The notes beneath the pieces were generated by a model, which was not told the DNA's origin, did no database searches, and saw nothing but the letters and a program-made list of their open reading frames with translations. Below, piece after piece: positions 33,487 to 45,200 of a stretch of DNA of 64,000 nucleotides (position 1 is the stretch's first letter; every line of letters starts with the position of its first letter). A program made the position numbers and the translations under genes. The DNA is from Endothia cerciana (Eukaryota; Ascomycota; Sordariomycetes; Diaporthales; Cryphonectriaceae), in NCBI GenBank assembly GCA_026119935.1, contig JALRMH010000005.1, forward strand, positions 62,001-126,000, given 5' to 3'.

Positions 33487-34637
33487 TCAGAACCGACTCC
33501 GCCGCGCGTTGTTCGTGCGCCATGCGGTGTAGCCCACGTAGGCACCACCGGCCGCGAGGATGAACAGGATAATCTTGCCAAAGAACCACAGCCAGCTACC
33601 GCCCTTCTTCTTGGGGCCGGGCCTCTTCCTCCTGCCGCTTCCGGGGGTGGACGAGGGGTTCGACTGGTACAGGTTCTTGGCGCTGATGGAGACGATGTCG
33701 TGGTTGTCGCTCAGCTCGCCAGTCTCGGAGCTGAAGCCCAGGTACGCAACGTTGGGGATGGCCGGGGGCTGGAAGGTCTCGAAGCACAGGATCCAGTCGT
33801 CCGCCTTCTTGTACTGCAGCTCCAGCCTGAGCTCCTTGTCCTGGAAGTACGTCAGGCGGAACTTGCTCGGGACGGGGGAGTGCCGCACCCCCCTGGCCGA
33901 GCACCCCGCGAACTCCTGCTGCTTGCCGTCCGTGTTCTTGTCGTAGGAGGTCTGGCCGTCGCCGACCATCGCCATCACGTATGGGAACACGGTACCCGGC
34001 CGGTTATTCTTGTACGTGTCGAAAAAGATACCCAGCCCCTCGAAGTTGTCGATGCTGCCAAAGACAGGCCCGGGTTGCGCGCGCGTCTTGGTGAGCCACA
34101 TGGCGAAGCCGTCGCCGAAGAGATTGCCCTTTCCGTGGATCTTGAACTCGACCTCGATCTCCCAGTTCGTCGCGGTCAGGGGTACTTTGGACCACAGCCA
34201 GCCCATTTGCGACGGTTGGTCGGAGGTCAGCCGGATGTAGCTATCGAGGCATGTTAGACACGCGCCGGAGGATGCGAGACCACGTCGATCAGCGATATAC
34301 GTACGCATCCGTCCTCACTACTGCATCGCCTCCAAAGTCATACCAGCGGCTTTGCATGTCAGAGTCGAGGTAAGGCTAGAACGTCAGGAGTGTCAGTTTG
34401 TTGGCCGGAGTGTGAGGGGCTGTCGTCTCGGGTTCCCAACCTGTTGCAGGGTGTGCGTTCGGAGCTGTAGAACTGGACCGTTAGCTATGAGAATCCACGA
34501 TGCACCATCCTCCGGGAGTGGCCACGAACCCCTATGCTCTTGATCGTACTCCCGCTGTCATCTTGCTTATCCTGCTTGGTGGCTCCCAAGGCGAGTGTTG
34601 CCAGGCACAAGGCCGACAACCACGCACTGCACCACAT
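33487..34637 (-). CDS. L-type lectin cargo receptor (VIP36/ERGIC-53/Emp46-47 family)
   Basis: Four exons (34530-34637, 34441-34464, 34305-34375, 33487-34240) encode 318 residues. Exon 1 holds a signal peptide (MWCSAWLSALCLATLALGA). Exon 2 is only 24 nt and encodes LRTHTLQQ. Joins read STIKSIG-LRTHTLQQ-PYLDSDMQ and VVRTD-A-YIRLTSD. The lectin domain follows: SRWYDFGGDAVVRTD, NWEIEVEFKIHGKGNLFGDG, FAMWLTKTRAQPGPVFGS and the metal-site region GIFFDTYKNN. A single membrane segment lies near 283-305 (WLWFFGKIILFILAAGGAYV), followed by a short basic tail RTNNARRSRF ending in Phe, which fits an ER-exit signal. Family members bind high-mannose glycoproteins in the ER lumen and carry them into COPII vesicles. 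The layout is type I membrane. The gene is divergent from TIM13 with 541 bases between starts. Confidence 0.93.
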
Positions 34638-34800
34638 TGTCCCAAACGCGGTCACACCAAAGTTGAATACCACTGTGAGGGAGAAGGGTAAAGAAAACCA
34701 GAGGGCAGGATTGATGACCAGCAAAAGGAGAGGTTGTCGGCGGTTCGCCGCAGGAGAGCTGCTCAGAGATGGGAAGTGGTGGGAGTCAGATGTCCCACTC

Positions 34801-34839
<39 letters not shown>

Positions 34840-35178
34840 CGACGACGCTCAACCCAATTGCAATTGGTCCTGGCGAATCGCTAGCTGGCCTCTTTTCCTG
34901 TAGCAGCCTTGGGGTAGGGGTCCGTCGGGGGAGCTGCGTTTTGCCTGCCGCCGGGACCTGGTTCTGGGTCTGGAGCTGGGGTCTCGAGCTACCCCTGCAG
35001 CACCTCAGGCCCGTGAGTCCACCCGTGACAGGGATCGCCTTGTTGGGCTGGCAGACTGGGACTCCGGGCAGAGCAGCACCGCCACAGGCTCTGGATTTTC
35101 TCGAGGTCATCGACTTGGCTCCCAGCCTTGCGCAGAATTCACCCTACGACGAGCCCACCCACCAGGGACACCTTCATC
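34638..35178. promoter_or_regulatory. Divergent promoter region between the lectin gene and TIM13
   Basis: Both genes must take their promoters from these 541 bases. A (GACA)10 array at 34801-34839 lies about 165 bases from the lectin start. No specific binding site is recognised. Confidence 0.5.
34801..34839 (+). repeat. (GACA)n microsatellite
   Basis: About ten perfect GACA units lie in the shared promoter region of the lectin gene and TIM13. Confidence 0.97.
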
Positions 35179-35492
35179 ATGGACTCCAGCAGCAATCTGA
35201 AAGAGGCGGTCATGCGCCAGGTCCAGCTCGAGTCTAACACCGCCAACGTACGGATACTGATGGAGGTAAGTCTGGAGTTCCCGCACCCTCCTCTGCTGTG
35301 TGCGCCGGCTGACCGGGACTGTAGAAGATGAACGAGAACTGCTTCGAGAAATGTGTCCCTAAGCCCGGATCCTCGCTGTCGGGCAGCGAGCAGACGTGCT
35401 TCACGAGCTGCATGGAGAAATATATGTCGGCCTGGAACCAAGTGAACTCGGCATACATCCAGAGGATAAAACGGGAGCAAGCATCCCTGTAG
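35179..35492 (+). CDS. TIM13: Tim13, small TIM chaperone of the mitochondrial intermembrane space
   Basis: Two exons (35179-35265, 35325-35492) encode 84 residues, the usual size of a small TIM. The 59-nt intron has donor GTAAGT, branch GCTGAC and acceptor TGTAG, and the join reads RILME-KMNENCFEK. Twin CX3C motifs are present: Cys35/Cys39 (CFEKC) and Cys54/Cys58 (CFTSC), 14 residues apart. They form the two disulfides of the helical hairpin. The VPKPGSSLSGSEQTC loop and MEKYMSAWN helix match Tim13 rather than Tim8, 9 or 10. With Tim8 it forms a hexamer that escorts hydrophobic precursors across the intermembrane space to the TIM22 or SAM machinery. There is no presequence, as expected for Mia40-dependent import. 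Both exons are too short to be obvious as single ORFs. Confidence 0.96.
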
Positions 35493-35765
35493 AATGCGCT
35501 CGAGCGCCGCACGTTGTTCGACACTTTGGTACGATACTAGAGGGGATGGAGGATCCGGAGACGTCATGGCAAGCCGGTGCTGGCATAACGGCGAAGGAGG
35601 GCTTAACTCAGGCACACGTCTAGAGCGCATCGCGATCCGCTACACGGGCAACATGTGACCGGGCGGAAGTTGCAAGGGCTACGGACACCCATAGGGTGTA
35701 TAAACTCGGATAAATCTCCAGATCTGTTGAGGTCCTTTCTGAGGACTCGGGTATTAAACTTCAAA

Positions 35766-36797
35766 TCATGACACTTCCTGGCCGTTCTTCTTTGCCTCCT
35801 CCGCCGCTCTCTTCCGTGCGAGATATCTCTCCTTCGCACTCGAGATGTCCGTGGCTGTTTTCTGCGACTTGGACGCCTGCTCGACCGACTTTCTCTCCTC
35901 TTCCCCTTCCTCACGCGCCCTCTTGAGAGACTCTTCCAGTTGCGCTTCGAGCATGCGCGTCTGCCGCTCGCGCATGGCCTGCTTGCCTCCGGAGCCAAAG
36001 TAGCCCTTGGGCTGATCGCGTGGCCTCGTGCCCGATGACGATCGGCTCGGCCCCTCCGGCTCCTCTGCCTTCTTCTTTCCGCCCAGGTTGAGCCCCCCTC
36101 TCAGAAGCTCCCGCTTGTCTACAACCTCGCCCTCTTCGTTTACCGCAACCCTCCCACCCTTGGCATTGATCTCTCTCGCGATATCCGTTTCCGTCTTCTC
36201 CTTGTCGTCTTCCACAACCGCCGTGGGTCCACCACCCCTCGCCGCCTCAGCGGCCAGCTTCTCCATCTCTGACCGCCTCTGGTCGTCCCGTTCGAGCAGC
36301 TCCTTGTGGAACCCCGTCATGCCCCCAAACTTGTTCTTCTTCCGCTCCTCCTCCTCTCTCCTCCTCTCCTCCTCCTCCGCCTTCTTGTCTTCCTCCTGCT
36401 TCCGCTTGTATGCCTCCGTGACGAACATCTCCTTGTCCGCGAACTCGTCGCCCTCGTTCTCCCGCTCCCGCTGGATCTTCTTGAGCTCCGCGACACCCCG
36501 GTCCCGCTCCCGCTGCTCTGCGGCCTTCGTGACGTCCGCCATGTAGCGCGACTTGCGCTGGGCGTTCTCCTTCTTCACCTCCGCCTCGCGCTGCCTCTCG
36601 GCGGCCTTGAGGTTATCGTAGGCGGCATCGTAGTCGTAGACCGATGGGTCGAGGGATTCCGCGGCCTCGGCGTACTTGCGGGATGTGAGCGCCGAGGACA
36701 GGTCGCTGAATTGGCGGCTGGGGTCGGATCTGGACTTGAGTTCCGGCGGCTCTAGGGGTGTTTTGCCCCTTTTCCCTTTCGATGTGCTGGCGCCTGG

Positions 36798-36828
<31 letters not shown>

Positions 36829-37007
36829 GACGTGCCAAAGCCGTCGAGCTCTGTGATGGTCTCTTCGTTCTTAGGGGCACCTTGCGCTTCATCGTCGGAG
36901 TCGCCACCGCCGCCAAATGCTACTTTCCGTTTCGGAGGGCGTGCTTTGACTGGGCCTGGTTTCTTCGAGTTCAGGCTGAGCCCGAATGATAAGCCAGGCT
37001 TGCTCAT
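35766..37007 (-). CDS. NSRP1/DUF2040 family nuclear speckle splicing protein
   Basis: A single exon encodes 413 residues starting MSKPGLSFGLSLNSKKPGP at 37007; the longer ORF upstream is leader sequence without family features. A Thr tract from a GTT repeat lies near residue 60. The DUF2040 core covers about 95-220: SVYDYDAAYDNLKAAERQRE, RKSRYMADVTKAAEQRERDR and then RERENEGDEFADKEMFVTEA with YKRKQEEDKKAEEEERRREE, a long charged coiled coil. GGMTGFHKELLERDD follows, then a disordered Lys/Glu-rich tail with AKERYLARKRAAEEAKKNG. The human relative NSRP1 (CCDC55) regulates alternative splicing in nuclear speckles. The role in fungi is little known, so splicing function here is inferred from the family. 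It is transcribed in the same direction as the DLH gene, 343 bases downstream of that gene's stop. Confidence 0.9.
36798..36829 (-). repeat. (GTT/AAC) repeat encoding a Thr tract
   Basis: A GTT repeat on the plus strand reads as ACA/ACA-type Thr codons on the coding strand and makes a run of ten Thr in the NSRP1-like protein. Confidence 0.93.
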
Positions 37008-37350
37008 GGTGGTTGTTTGGTGCGTTGTAGAGGCGAGGTTGAAGAGTCGAGGACCTCTAGCGGGCAAAACGCGGCCGCACCTGCGGCGTTTCGGAGGCAG
37101 AACGCACCAGCCACAGTTCCCCACCAGGCGCTGGAGACCCCTGCCAAGCCAGCCTGCAACGGCCAAGTAATCAATCCTATAGAGAGTATGTACCACTCAC
37201 TATATCCACAATAGCAATTCCTGTCGATTCCCATAAACTACAGGACGGCATCTCCAGCTACACTAAACCCTACAGCTTCAAATCAAAAAAAGGTTTGACG
37301 ACTGCCATACTGGGCTCTGCCTGGCGCCTCCGTTGTCGCCCCAGGAGTTC
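37008..37350. other. Spacer between DLH and NSRP1-like genes
   Basis: These 343 bases hold the end region of the DLH transcript and the promoter and leader of the NSRP1-like gene. I see no further coding signal. Confidence 0.45.
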
Positions 37351-38285
37351 TCAGATATACTTGGCCAGCCAGTCGGCCACCGATTTATAGCCGCGCTCAT
37401 ACTCCCTCGCATTGGTCTCATCGGCCAGGTTTGCCCTCGCGCCCATCCAGCCATGGAACATCGGGGGGCCGTAGGTCTCGACGTAGCCGACCTTGGGCGG
37501 CTTGGACAGGATCTCCTTCACCTTGGCGACGGTCTCCGCGTCCTCGCCCGGGGAGGCGAGGCAGATATAAGGGACCGTCAGTGCTTCGGTTTCCGCGATG
37601 TCAAGGCCACTGGTGTGAGTGAGGTCTTGTCAGCATCAACTCTTTACACGCGCGCGCATACAAACGCTCGGGGGAGATCCCGCCATCTCCCCTCTCTCAA
37701 TCACTCACCCAGGATGCGCCGTCCAGGCAACCGTGAACCTCCTCCCCGGCCCCTCGTTCCCCTCCCCACACACCAGCACCGCGACCTTGCCCCCCCAGCA
37801 CAGCCCGCCAACGGCGGCGTGCTCGTCGGTCGCGGGGTACCTCTCGGCCAACTCCTTGCGCACCTCCAGGAGGCTCTCCGCCGCCTTCTGGGGGTTCCCC
37901 GGCCCCGCGCGGAAGTCCTCGAAGGCCTTCTGCTTCTCGGGCGTGTCCGGCGGCAGCCACTCCGGCAGGACGAAGTTGCCCCTGAGGAGGTCCGGGACGA
38001 AGACCAGCGTGTCGCCCATGTGCTGTGCGAGCCGGTCCGCGCCCTGCAGGTTCTGCGAGGCGAAGCCGAAGACGTCGTAGATGTCTATGACGGCCCGCGT
38101 CGCGTCTGCCGGGCCGGTCACGTCTAAAACAGGCCACCGTTTCAGCGCGGGCTGGTAACGCTACATGACACGGCGGGTCAGGGGGGCCACTTACACGTCT
38201 TGAGTCCGGCGATTGTCTCATACCTTCCCTTCTCGGTATACTCAACTGACACGGGGGGGATCTCCTCGCAGTCTCTGCACGACAT
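37351..38285 (-). CDS. Dienelactone hydrolase family protein
   Basis: Three exons (38195-38285, 37709-38123, 37351-37609) encode 254 residues, normal for the family. Exon 1 reads MSCRDCEEIPPVSVEYTEKG, and joins give LKT-Y-VTGPADATRAV and TAHP-G-GLDIAETEAL. The alpha/beta hydrolase triad is complete: nucleophile Cys in GLCWGGK, Asp in SPGEDAETV and His in MFHGWMG. DIYDVFGFASQNLQGADRLA is the early conserved block. The enzyme family hydrolyses dienelactone in bacterial aromatic degradation. Fungal relatives, including yeast Aim2, have unknown or broader substrates, so the substrate here is open. There is no signal peptide, so the protein is probably cytosolic. The 3' exon is not obvious as a long ORF but ends cleanly at KYI and TGA. 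Confidence 0.93.
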
Positions 38286-39146
38286 TTTTAGATGTTGTTG
38301 CTCACGATCCAAGGCAGCTTTGTAGTCAGCTTGTGGCAAGGAGGGAGATGTAAGGGGACATCAGGGTGAGAACACCAGCGCCCGAGAGGAACGATCATAT
38401 ATACCTCTCGAGATCGTGCGGAAGGGACTGAGATACGCCTAACCCCTCCTAAATTCTTGGCCGACCACGGTGCCGAGAGGCGTGAATTTCGGCCGGGTGG
38501 TGGCTCAGTAGATCCCGGCCCGTCTGCCGCTTCGGCGCCGGTGCCTGCCAGTCTAACGTAGTTGTTTGTGTCTGCTTGGCGTAGATGGGGGCATGTCGTC
38601 GCCCGTATTTACGTACGTAGGTCTGCTCGACTTGGTCAGTTAACGCCGTTGTGGCCTTGTGGGCATGAAGAGGCCGGAGTATCAGAGTAATCTCCGTAGA
38701 AGTGTGGAATATCCTCCCCGGCACGTAGAGTGAACCAAAGCAAGCGGTCCATCCAACAGGAACTATCGACCTGTGAAAATGTCATGGAGGCATCTGGCCC
38801 CGAGGATAAGCAACCCGAGTGTGTTCGGCCTTGAGAGACCGGCGTTAGTAATTAAATTTCCTTGACAGACCTCTCGACGGGATAGCCTACTGTGGGTAAC
38901 GTAGATGCCGCGTGTCCGTCTTTCCATCCGCATGGGTTTGTTGCGGCATAGGAAAAATGAGAGCACTACTAAGGTGATAACCATGGGGTTGGCGCTCAAA
39001 GATGTGATTTGGTTCCCCCCCCCCCCCCCTTTCCCTTCTCCAACCCCGAGAAGATCGATTGTAGAATACGAGGTCATGAACGCCAACGCAATGCCGATCC
39101 CTAGTCGTACATCTTCTCATACATGAACGCCAGTGACAGGGCATGC
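38286..39146. other. Intergenic region, 860 bp
   Basis: This lies between the start of the DLH gene and the 3' end of MRH4, both on the minus strand. A C-run of about 13 is at 39015-39028. There is no coding signal. Confidence 0.5.
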
Positions 39147-41000
39147 CTATACCAGCGCCTGTCCCATGTACATACTTTCCTTGACCTCGGAAACTATATC
39201 TCTCCTGTCGTCCTTGCCCATGATCACGATGCCCCTGCCCCGTCTGCCCATGCGACCTGCCCTGCCCAGCCGGTGGATGAAGTCGATGGTCGTGTGCGGC
39301 ACATCATAAAGGACCACATGCCTCACGCCGAGGGTATCGATGCCCCTCGACACCAGGTCCGTAGCCACGATCACCTTGGTGTTCTCCAGCGCCCGCTTCC
39401 CCCTGACGGGGCTCGTCCGGTCGATCGCCTCCATCTGCTTCTTGAGCGGCTCCGCGGACATGAACGTCGCCAGCATCTCGCTCTGCCGCTGCTCGGGAGT
39501 GTCCCTGTGGAGGGCGACGGCGTCGACGCCCTTGGAGACGAGGTAGTCCGCGACCTCCTGCGTCTTCTCGCGCTCGTTGACGAAGACCATGATGCGCTTC
39601 ACGTCCACCTCGCCGGGGACCGCACCCTCGTGTGCGGAGGCGTCCCGCCCGATGGACCAGATGGCGTCGGCGCAGGCGAGGTTCTTGTTATTACGGTAGG
39701 GGTCCTTGGAGGCGTCGATGACGCCCAGCTGGACGCGCCGGGGGATGGTGTGGAGGTTGGGCGTGGTGATGCGCTTCATGTTGGGGAACTTGGTGGCCAT
39801 GTAGGTGTCGAGGCGCCTGGGAATGGTGGCTGAGCAGAGGATGAGCTGGTGGAGGGAGGGCATGCAGCGGTCCATGATGCTTGTCGTGACAGGGATGAAG
39901 CTGCGGTCGAAGAGGGAGTCCGCCTCATCCACGATGAGATGCGACACCCGCGAGAGGATGTTGGGGTCTGACTCCGCCATGGACGCCAGAAGGTGGGGAG
40001 TCGCGATGACCACGTCAACGCCCTTGGGGTCGTATATCCGGCGCTCGATGATCTTCGCGTCGAAGTTGGCCGAGAGCCTCTCTGACTTGAACTTGACGTA
40101 GTGTGATATCTTCTTGGCCACGGCGCCGACCTGGTCGACCAGCTCTGCGGTCGGAACCAGGATGATGACCCGCGGCCGGGCGGCGGTGGGATGTGGCTCC
40201 ATGACAGACCTGCCCTTGAACTTCGGGTCAGCCCGCAGAGCCTTCTCCTCCGCGAAGCGCTTGTTGTAATTCTGGATGTCCTCGTTGCCCGCCTCGGCAA
40301 CTTTCAAGGCGTGCACCGAGGGGAGCAGATAAGCCAGCGTCTTCCCTGACCCCGTCTCGGCGGCCAGCAGAAACTCTTCCCTCCCGGCACTCGGTGGTCC
40401 CGCCCTGTTCCGCCTGTTCGCACCAATGTTCTGCCCCAGCAATGCCGGGATGGCCAGCCTCTGCACCGGCGTGGGCTTGATATCGTTCTTGTCCTTGAAG
40501 ACGTCCAGCAGCACCGCCTCCTGGACCGACGGCAGCAGGTCGAACTGCTCGAAGCTCTCGACGTCCCGCACGCGGTCCTTGAGCGTCATCCTCTGCCCGT
40601 ACCCCATCGTTTTCAGCGCGCGGTGCATGCGCAGGGCCTTGAACTTGGACTTGGTGTGTGGCGTCTTCTCGTCCTCGTCCTTGTTGTCCCTGCTCCGCGC
40701 GCGCGACTGCGCTATGCGGCGCATAGGATCGATGTTGGCCACCGTCCTGTTCATGCCCGCGAAGGGCCCGTCAACCGTCCTCCGCCGCGGACCCCTGTCG
40801 CCCGAGTCGTCTTGTCGGGCGGAGGCTGGTTGCGCGACGCGGTCGGAGAGGACCATTCGCGAGGGTCTCTGTCGGTAGGTGGAGGCGAGCCGGTTGGCGG
40901 CCCATGGCTGCGGGAGCGGGTTGCGCACGGCTGAAAGCCCTGGGTCGAGGGCGAGTCTGCAGGATGGACATATCGAGACCAGCACAGGCCTCCTGAGCAT
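39147..41000 (-). CDS. MRH4: Mrh4, mitochondrial DEAD-box RNA helicase
   Basis: A single exon encodes 617 residues starting MLRRPVLVSICPSCRLALDP. The N-terminus is Arg-rich and nearly free of acids, typical of a mitochondrial presequence. Helicase motifs are in order: Q-motif region (KPTPVQRLAIPALLGQ), Walker A AETGSGKT (214-221), PTAELVDQ, the DEAD box VDEAD (358-361) and SAT (390-392). The C-terminal half holds IMVFVNEREKTQEVADYL, VATDLVSRGIDT and HRLGRAGRMGRRG. The preceding MGYGQRMTLKDRVRDVESF block matches Mrh4. In yeast Mrh4 acts late in assembly of the mitochondrial large ribosomal subunit. An in-frame ATG at 41246 would add 82 residues of leader-like sequence, so I prefer 41000. The reading frame has no intron. 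Confidence 0.95.
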   Translation of the reverse strand: MLRRPVLVSICPSCRLALDPGLSAVRNPLPQPWAANRLASTYRQRPSRMVLSDRVAQPASARQDDSGDRGPRRRTVDGPFAGMNRTVANIDPMRRIAQSRARSRDNKDEDEKTPHTKSKFKALRMHRALKTMGYGQRMTLKDRVRDVESFEQFDLLPSVQEAVLLDVFKDKNDIKPTPVQRLAIPALLGQNIGANRRNRAGPPSAGREEFLLAAETGSGKTLAYLLPSVHALKVAEAGNEDIQNYNKRFAEEKALRADPKFKGRSVMEPHPTAARPRVIILVPTAELVDQVGAVAKKISHYVKFKSERLSANFDAKIIERRIYDPKGVDVVIATPHLLASMAESDPNILSRVSHLIVDEADSLFDRSFIPVTTSIMDRCMPSLHQLILCSATIPRRLDTYMATKFPNMKRITTPNLHTIPRRVQLGVIDASKDPYRNNKNLACADAIWSIGRDASAHEGAVPGEVDVKRIMVFVNEREKTQEVADYLVSKGVDAVALHRDTPEQRQSEMLATFMSAEPLKKQMEAIDRTSPVRGKRALENTKVIVATDLVSRGIDTLGVRHVVLYDVPHTTIDFIHRLGRAGRMGRRGRGIVIMGKDDRRDIVSEVKESMYMGQALV

Positions 41001-41516
41001 GGTTGTGACGGGCGGCTCGAGAAGCGCACTCGGCTGTTTGGTGTTCGAGGGGGGATGGTGCGTGTGGTTGCCTCTCGAGAGCAGGTTCAGCTCGAAATTT
41101 TTGGGCGCAGAGGGCGAGTCGATATACCCCCCCTGTCGCACTGGCGTAGCATTGACAGGGAGCCCCCATACTTCTTGACTCGGGCATGAACCGAGGACCG
41201 ACCCGCTTTGCATGTAGACGAGGAGTTGACTAGACTTCACTTGCAAAGGTGTCTATACAATTAATGATGCGAAGGCAGCAGATGTATGTGTTCCAGCCTG
41301 TTCTGGTGCTATTGAGCCTCCTCGGACCCAAGGTGATGCGCAATTGACCTGATGCCCGGTAGTACTACCCAGCACCTCGAGGAGGAAGGGAAAGGAGACT
41401 TACATGGTCCTCTCTCATCTGTTGCAAAATACTCAGTCTTTTGAAGTTACGCAACAATCCATTCACTGAACAACATCGAGCGTGAGACGGACCCACGTGG
41501 TTGACTCCGGCCTGCC

Positions 41517-41576
<60 letters not shown>

Positions 41577-42238
41577 CTCTTTCTCTCTCTCCCGCTGCCC
41601 AGCTGGGGCTTGGGAGAAGAGGTGAAGTATTTGGATCATTTTGGCTTTCGCCATTATTCACAACCGACCCTACACCACCTGAGGCAGATTACAAGAGGCT
41701 GACTCACCTTCTCGTTTCCATAGGTAATGTCTGTAAATATGTAGGTATGCTATGTCGCCAAATCTTCCTCGGCCGCTAATAAACATCCAATGCAAGATGA
41801 CCGGGGGCGAGCAGCCATGACCCGAGCCCGGTTCGATCAGCAAAACCAAGGTCGCTTTCCAAATGTCCATCGCAACTCTGTATATGTCCGTCGATCGTCG
41901 CCCAAATGTGCCGACGAGCCCAACAGTGCCTTGTAGCGGGAATACATCGAAATTCATCCCCCGTCTTTGCAAAGACCTTTGCGCCTTTCTATGCTCTTTG
42001 GTAATCTTGGGAATCTGCGTAAATGCATACATACTAGCCTCCAACCGCTTTGGACCAGCGGGCACCTCCTCGGGGGCAACTGCGACGCTCACAGCGGTTA
42101 ACGTCGGATCCCCGGTCCCCTCGCCATCCTCTGTGTTCGCTCGATTTGATCCCTCCTGGCATGCTCTGGGCCTCGTGAGGCTGGCTCGGGCCAGCATTGG
42201 CCACTGTCTTTTCTTCTACCCACTCGTTCGTCGCCCTT
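41001..42238. other. Intergenic region, 1.2 kb
   Basis: This runs between the MRH4 start and the PAS kinase stop, both minus strand. A long CT repeat lies at 41517-41592. No gene is seen. Confidence 0.5.
41517..41592 (+). repeat. (CT)n microsatellite
   Basis: A CT dinucleotide array of about 75 bases carries a few TTT interruptions and lies about 520 bases upstream of MRH4. Confidence 0.95.
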
Positions 42239-45200
42239 TCAGACTTTGCCCATCTTGCACCATGGATGATCAAGGACCTGGTTGATGTCATATCTTTGGT
42301 CCACATCGCGGTTGAGCATACAACGGATGAGGTCGATACTCTCATCGCTGATGGTGTAAGGCACCCGGAGATCGCGATCCATAATCTCGTCAATGCTGTA
42401 GAATGGATTCTCCTTGTAGATGATTGTGTACAGGAGGATGCCGAGTGCCCACACGTCTTGCTCCTTGCCATTGTAAGGCTTGCCTGCAAGCACTTCGGGT
42501 GCGGCGTAATCTGCGATCACACTGTCAGTCTATTCTGTGGTGGTATGCGAATGGTCACAGGTGGGCATAAAAACTGACCTATAGTCCCCACAAATACATC
42601 AAAGGGACCACTCTTGATGTACGCCGCACTACCGAAGTCGATGAGCTTGACGTTGCCCTCTCCATCCAGCACGACATTCTCATCCTTGATGTCGCGGTGT
42701 ACAACCTTCGCCTTGATGTGCAGGTGATGAATCGCGCGCGCAACCTGGACGAAGATGCTGCGGCACTCATCCTCCTCCATATTCGAGCGCAGCTCAATGT
42801 AGTCAAACAGGTCCATACCCGGCAGACCATGAGGAACCATCTCAATGTAGTAGTTGACGTCGTCTTCGAAGAAGTCTTCCATCTCAACAATGTTGGGATG
42901 CCTGAGATCCTCTCTCTGAAGATAATTCAACACGTGAATCTCCAAGGGAACGGTACCCAGCTTCCTGTCCCGCGTCCAGGTGTCCACAAGAATCCGCTTT
43001 TTTGTGACGTACTTCAAAACGATCTTCTTTCCGTTTTCTTTGTATCTTGTAAGCTTGACCTGGCCGTAAGCGCCCTGGCCCATCTCTTCAAGTATCACGA
43101 AGTCGTCAATCGACTTTTTGACCGGAGCCTTCTCAACCTTCGCGGCCGCTGGCTTCTCTTGTTGTGTCTCTGCCTCTGCCTTCTTTTGCGGACTTGAGCC
43201 AGTGAGTCTTGCAGCAGCGTTTGAAACGGCATCCTTGATCGACCTGGTGAACAAAGACGATGGTCTGGCCTCCTTTTTGGGTTCGTCGGAATCATCAACG
43301 TTCAGCTCGGCGGGTGTGGGAGCAGGCGTTTGACCAGGTGAGGGCTGGTGGAGTGGAGTTGCCGTCCCCGACAGGAGAGGGGAGGCGGCCCCCAAGTTCA
43401 ATCTCGTGGCATGGATGTGTCGGGAGTAAGTGATCCACAAGGCATACACCATCTCGGTCTGTGTCACAGGGAACTGGTCTTCAGCAACCGCGGACTCCTC
43501 GTCACTGGCTTCAGCTAGGGTCTCTTCGTGCAACATCGTCTGTTTCTCGCTCTTCACGACCCTCATCTGAACGTCAATCTTGAGCTCAGTGCCATCCCTA
43601 CATTAATGTCAGCATAGCAATACATCAAGTTTGGGCGATATCCGCTTAAGGCAGTGCGCCAGCCAGGGGGGAAATGTATAGGCGGATTAGGATGAGGAGG
43701 CTAGAAGGACTAACCTGTGCCTCGCGAGGAGCCCCTCCGGCCGCAGAAAGCTGCTAGCAGCGTCTGGCCGGCCCTCGCGTAGTCCCAGGAACGCAGATGC
43801 CTTTCGGAAACTATGCTCAGGCACGACGATTCCATCAACCAGCTGGACACCGTCCTCGTTTGTCAGTATGCGGAGAATCGTGTCAAAGTCTGGCAGGAGC
43901 GAGCTGATAGCCATGCCGTCGGGTTTCTCGTGGCCGAACAAGGCGCCGCAGAACACTGAGTTGGAGCTCTTTATGGTCAGAGACGCTGGGTTGACGACGA
44001 CGATGCCTGCGATATGTGGATAGCTAGAGACGCGGAGTTCGGTCTTGCCTCGTACTTGTTCGACGGTCGCTGGGATGTTGACTCTGTCGCAGTTTCGGCA
44101 GGTATAGTATTTTCGCTTCGCGATCTGAGCGTAGTCGATAGCACCGTACCTGGGATCGATACCTTGCCGTGGTATACGTGGTATCAACTTCCCAACATCT
44201 GCTCCTGGTTGCAGGTTCTCGTCTCCCCAGATCGACCCCAGGCTACCCGTCAGCTTCATGACAGTGCCTTCCTCGTCGAGGGTGACATATGCGACGTCTT
44301 CATGGATCTCTTCGAGCACCCATATCAAGCCGATGCGCTTCTCCTTCACCCACAGACTCGCCGATCCGGTAGCTCCATTACGCTTCTGGATGGGAACGAC
44401 GTCTCCACACAATAGGACACCTCTCGACCTGTTGCTCTTGTGGTTTGAATGCCCGCCGCCGCTGGCTCTCGGTGGACGCCAATCGCCGCTGTGAAAAGTT
44501 TCCGGCCGCCTAACGGAAGCCATCTTCGGCGGCGAGGGGGGGGGTCTTTGTTGTTTGCGTTGTTGCTGAGTTCTCGAATTCGGCTTGGATAAAAGTTTCG
44601 CAGTTATGCCGCCGCCGCGTGCTCCCAGAAGGTTTGATGACACTGTCTTTGCCGGGGCGCCCTCGGGTTCCGCTTCGGCCCCAAAGTCACTTTCGAATTC
44701 ACCGTGCTTGAGCTTGTGTTCCAACCAGGACCGCCTCTCTTCCTGCACGACCTCTAGAATTCCCATTTTTCGGACCTCGGCCTTGGTCACCCCAAACACC
44801 AGGCAGGCGAGATCGTTGGCGGCGAGGATCGTCCAGGGTGGCTTGGCTTCGGTTGTGAAGATTGCTTGCGCAGCTGGGACCCACCTGCTAGAGTGGCCAT
44901 GCACTGAAGACCCTATTGTACTGTTGCCATTGAGGGAAGATAGGGGCTGAGACATTGAAGGAGACACCAAGCTGTCAGGGTACCCAGACTGCCCGGCAAC
45001 GAAGGGTTGGGCCATCGCATCCATAAGCTTGAGCTGCATCGACGCTTGGGCGGTGTCGGTAAAAGTTCGTCTCAACATGCTTGGTCTCCTCGTCTCTGGA
45101 GGTGAGGTCTTCTGGGTGGTCCCGCTCTCATTGGTCGGCGTCCGTGATGAGTTCTCAGAGCTTTCTTCTTCGGCCGCGGTGGAGGACTTGGTCGAGCGCG

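Noticed and set aside
37333..38127. 264-codon plus-strand ORF
   Set aside because: It is antisense to the dienelactone hydrolase exons and introns and has no family-like sequence.
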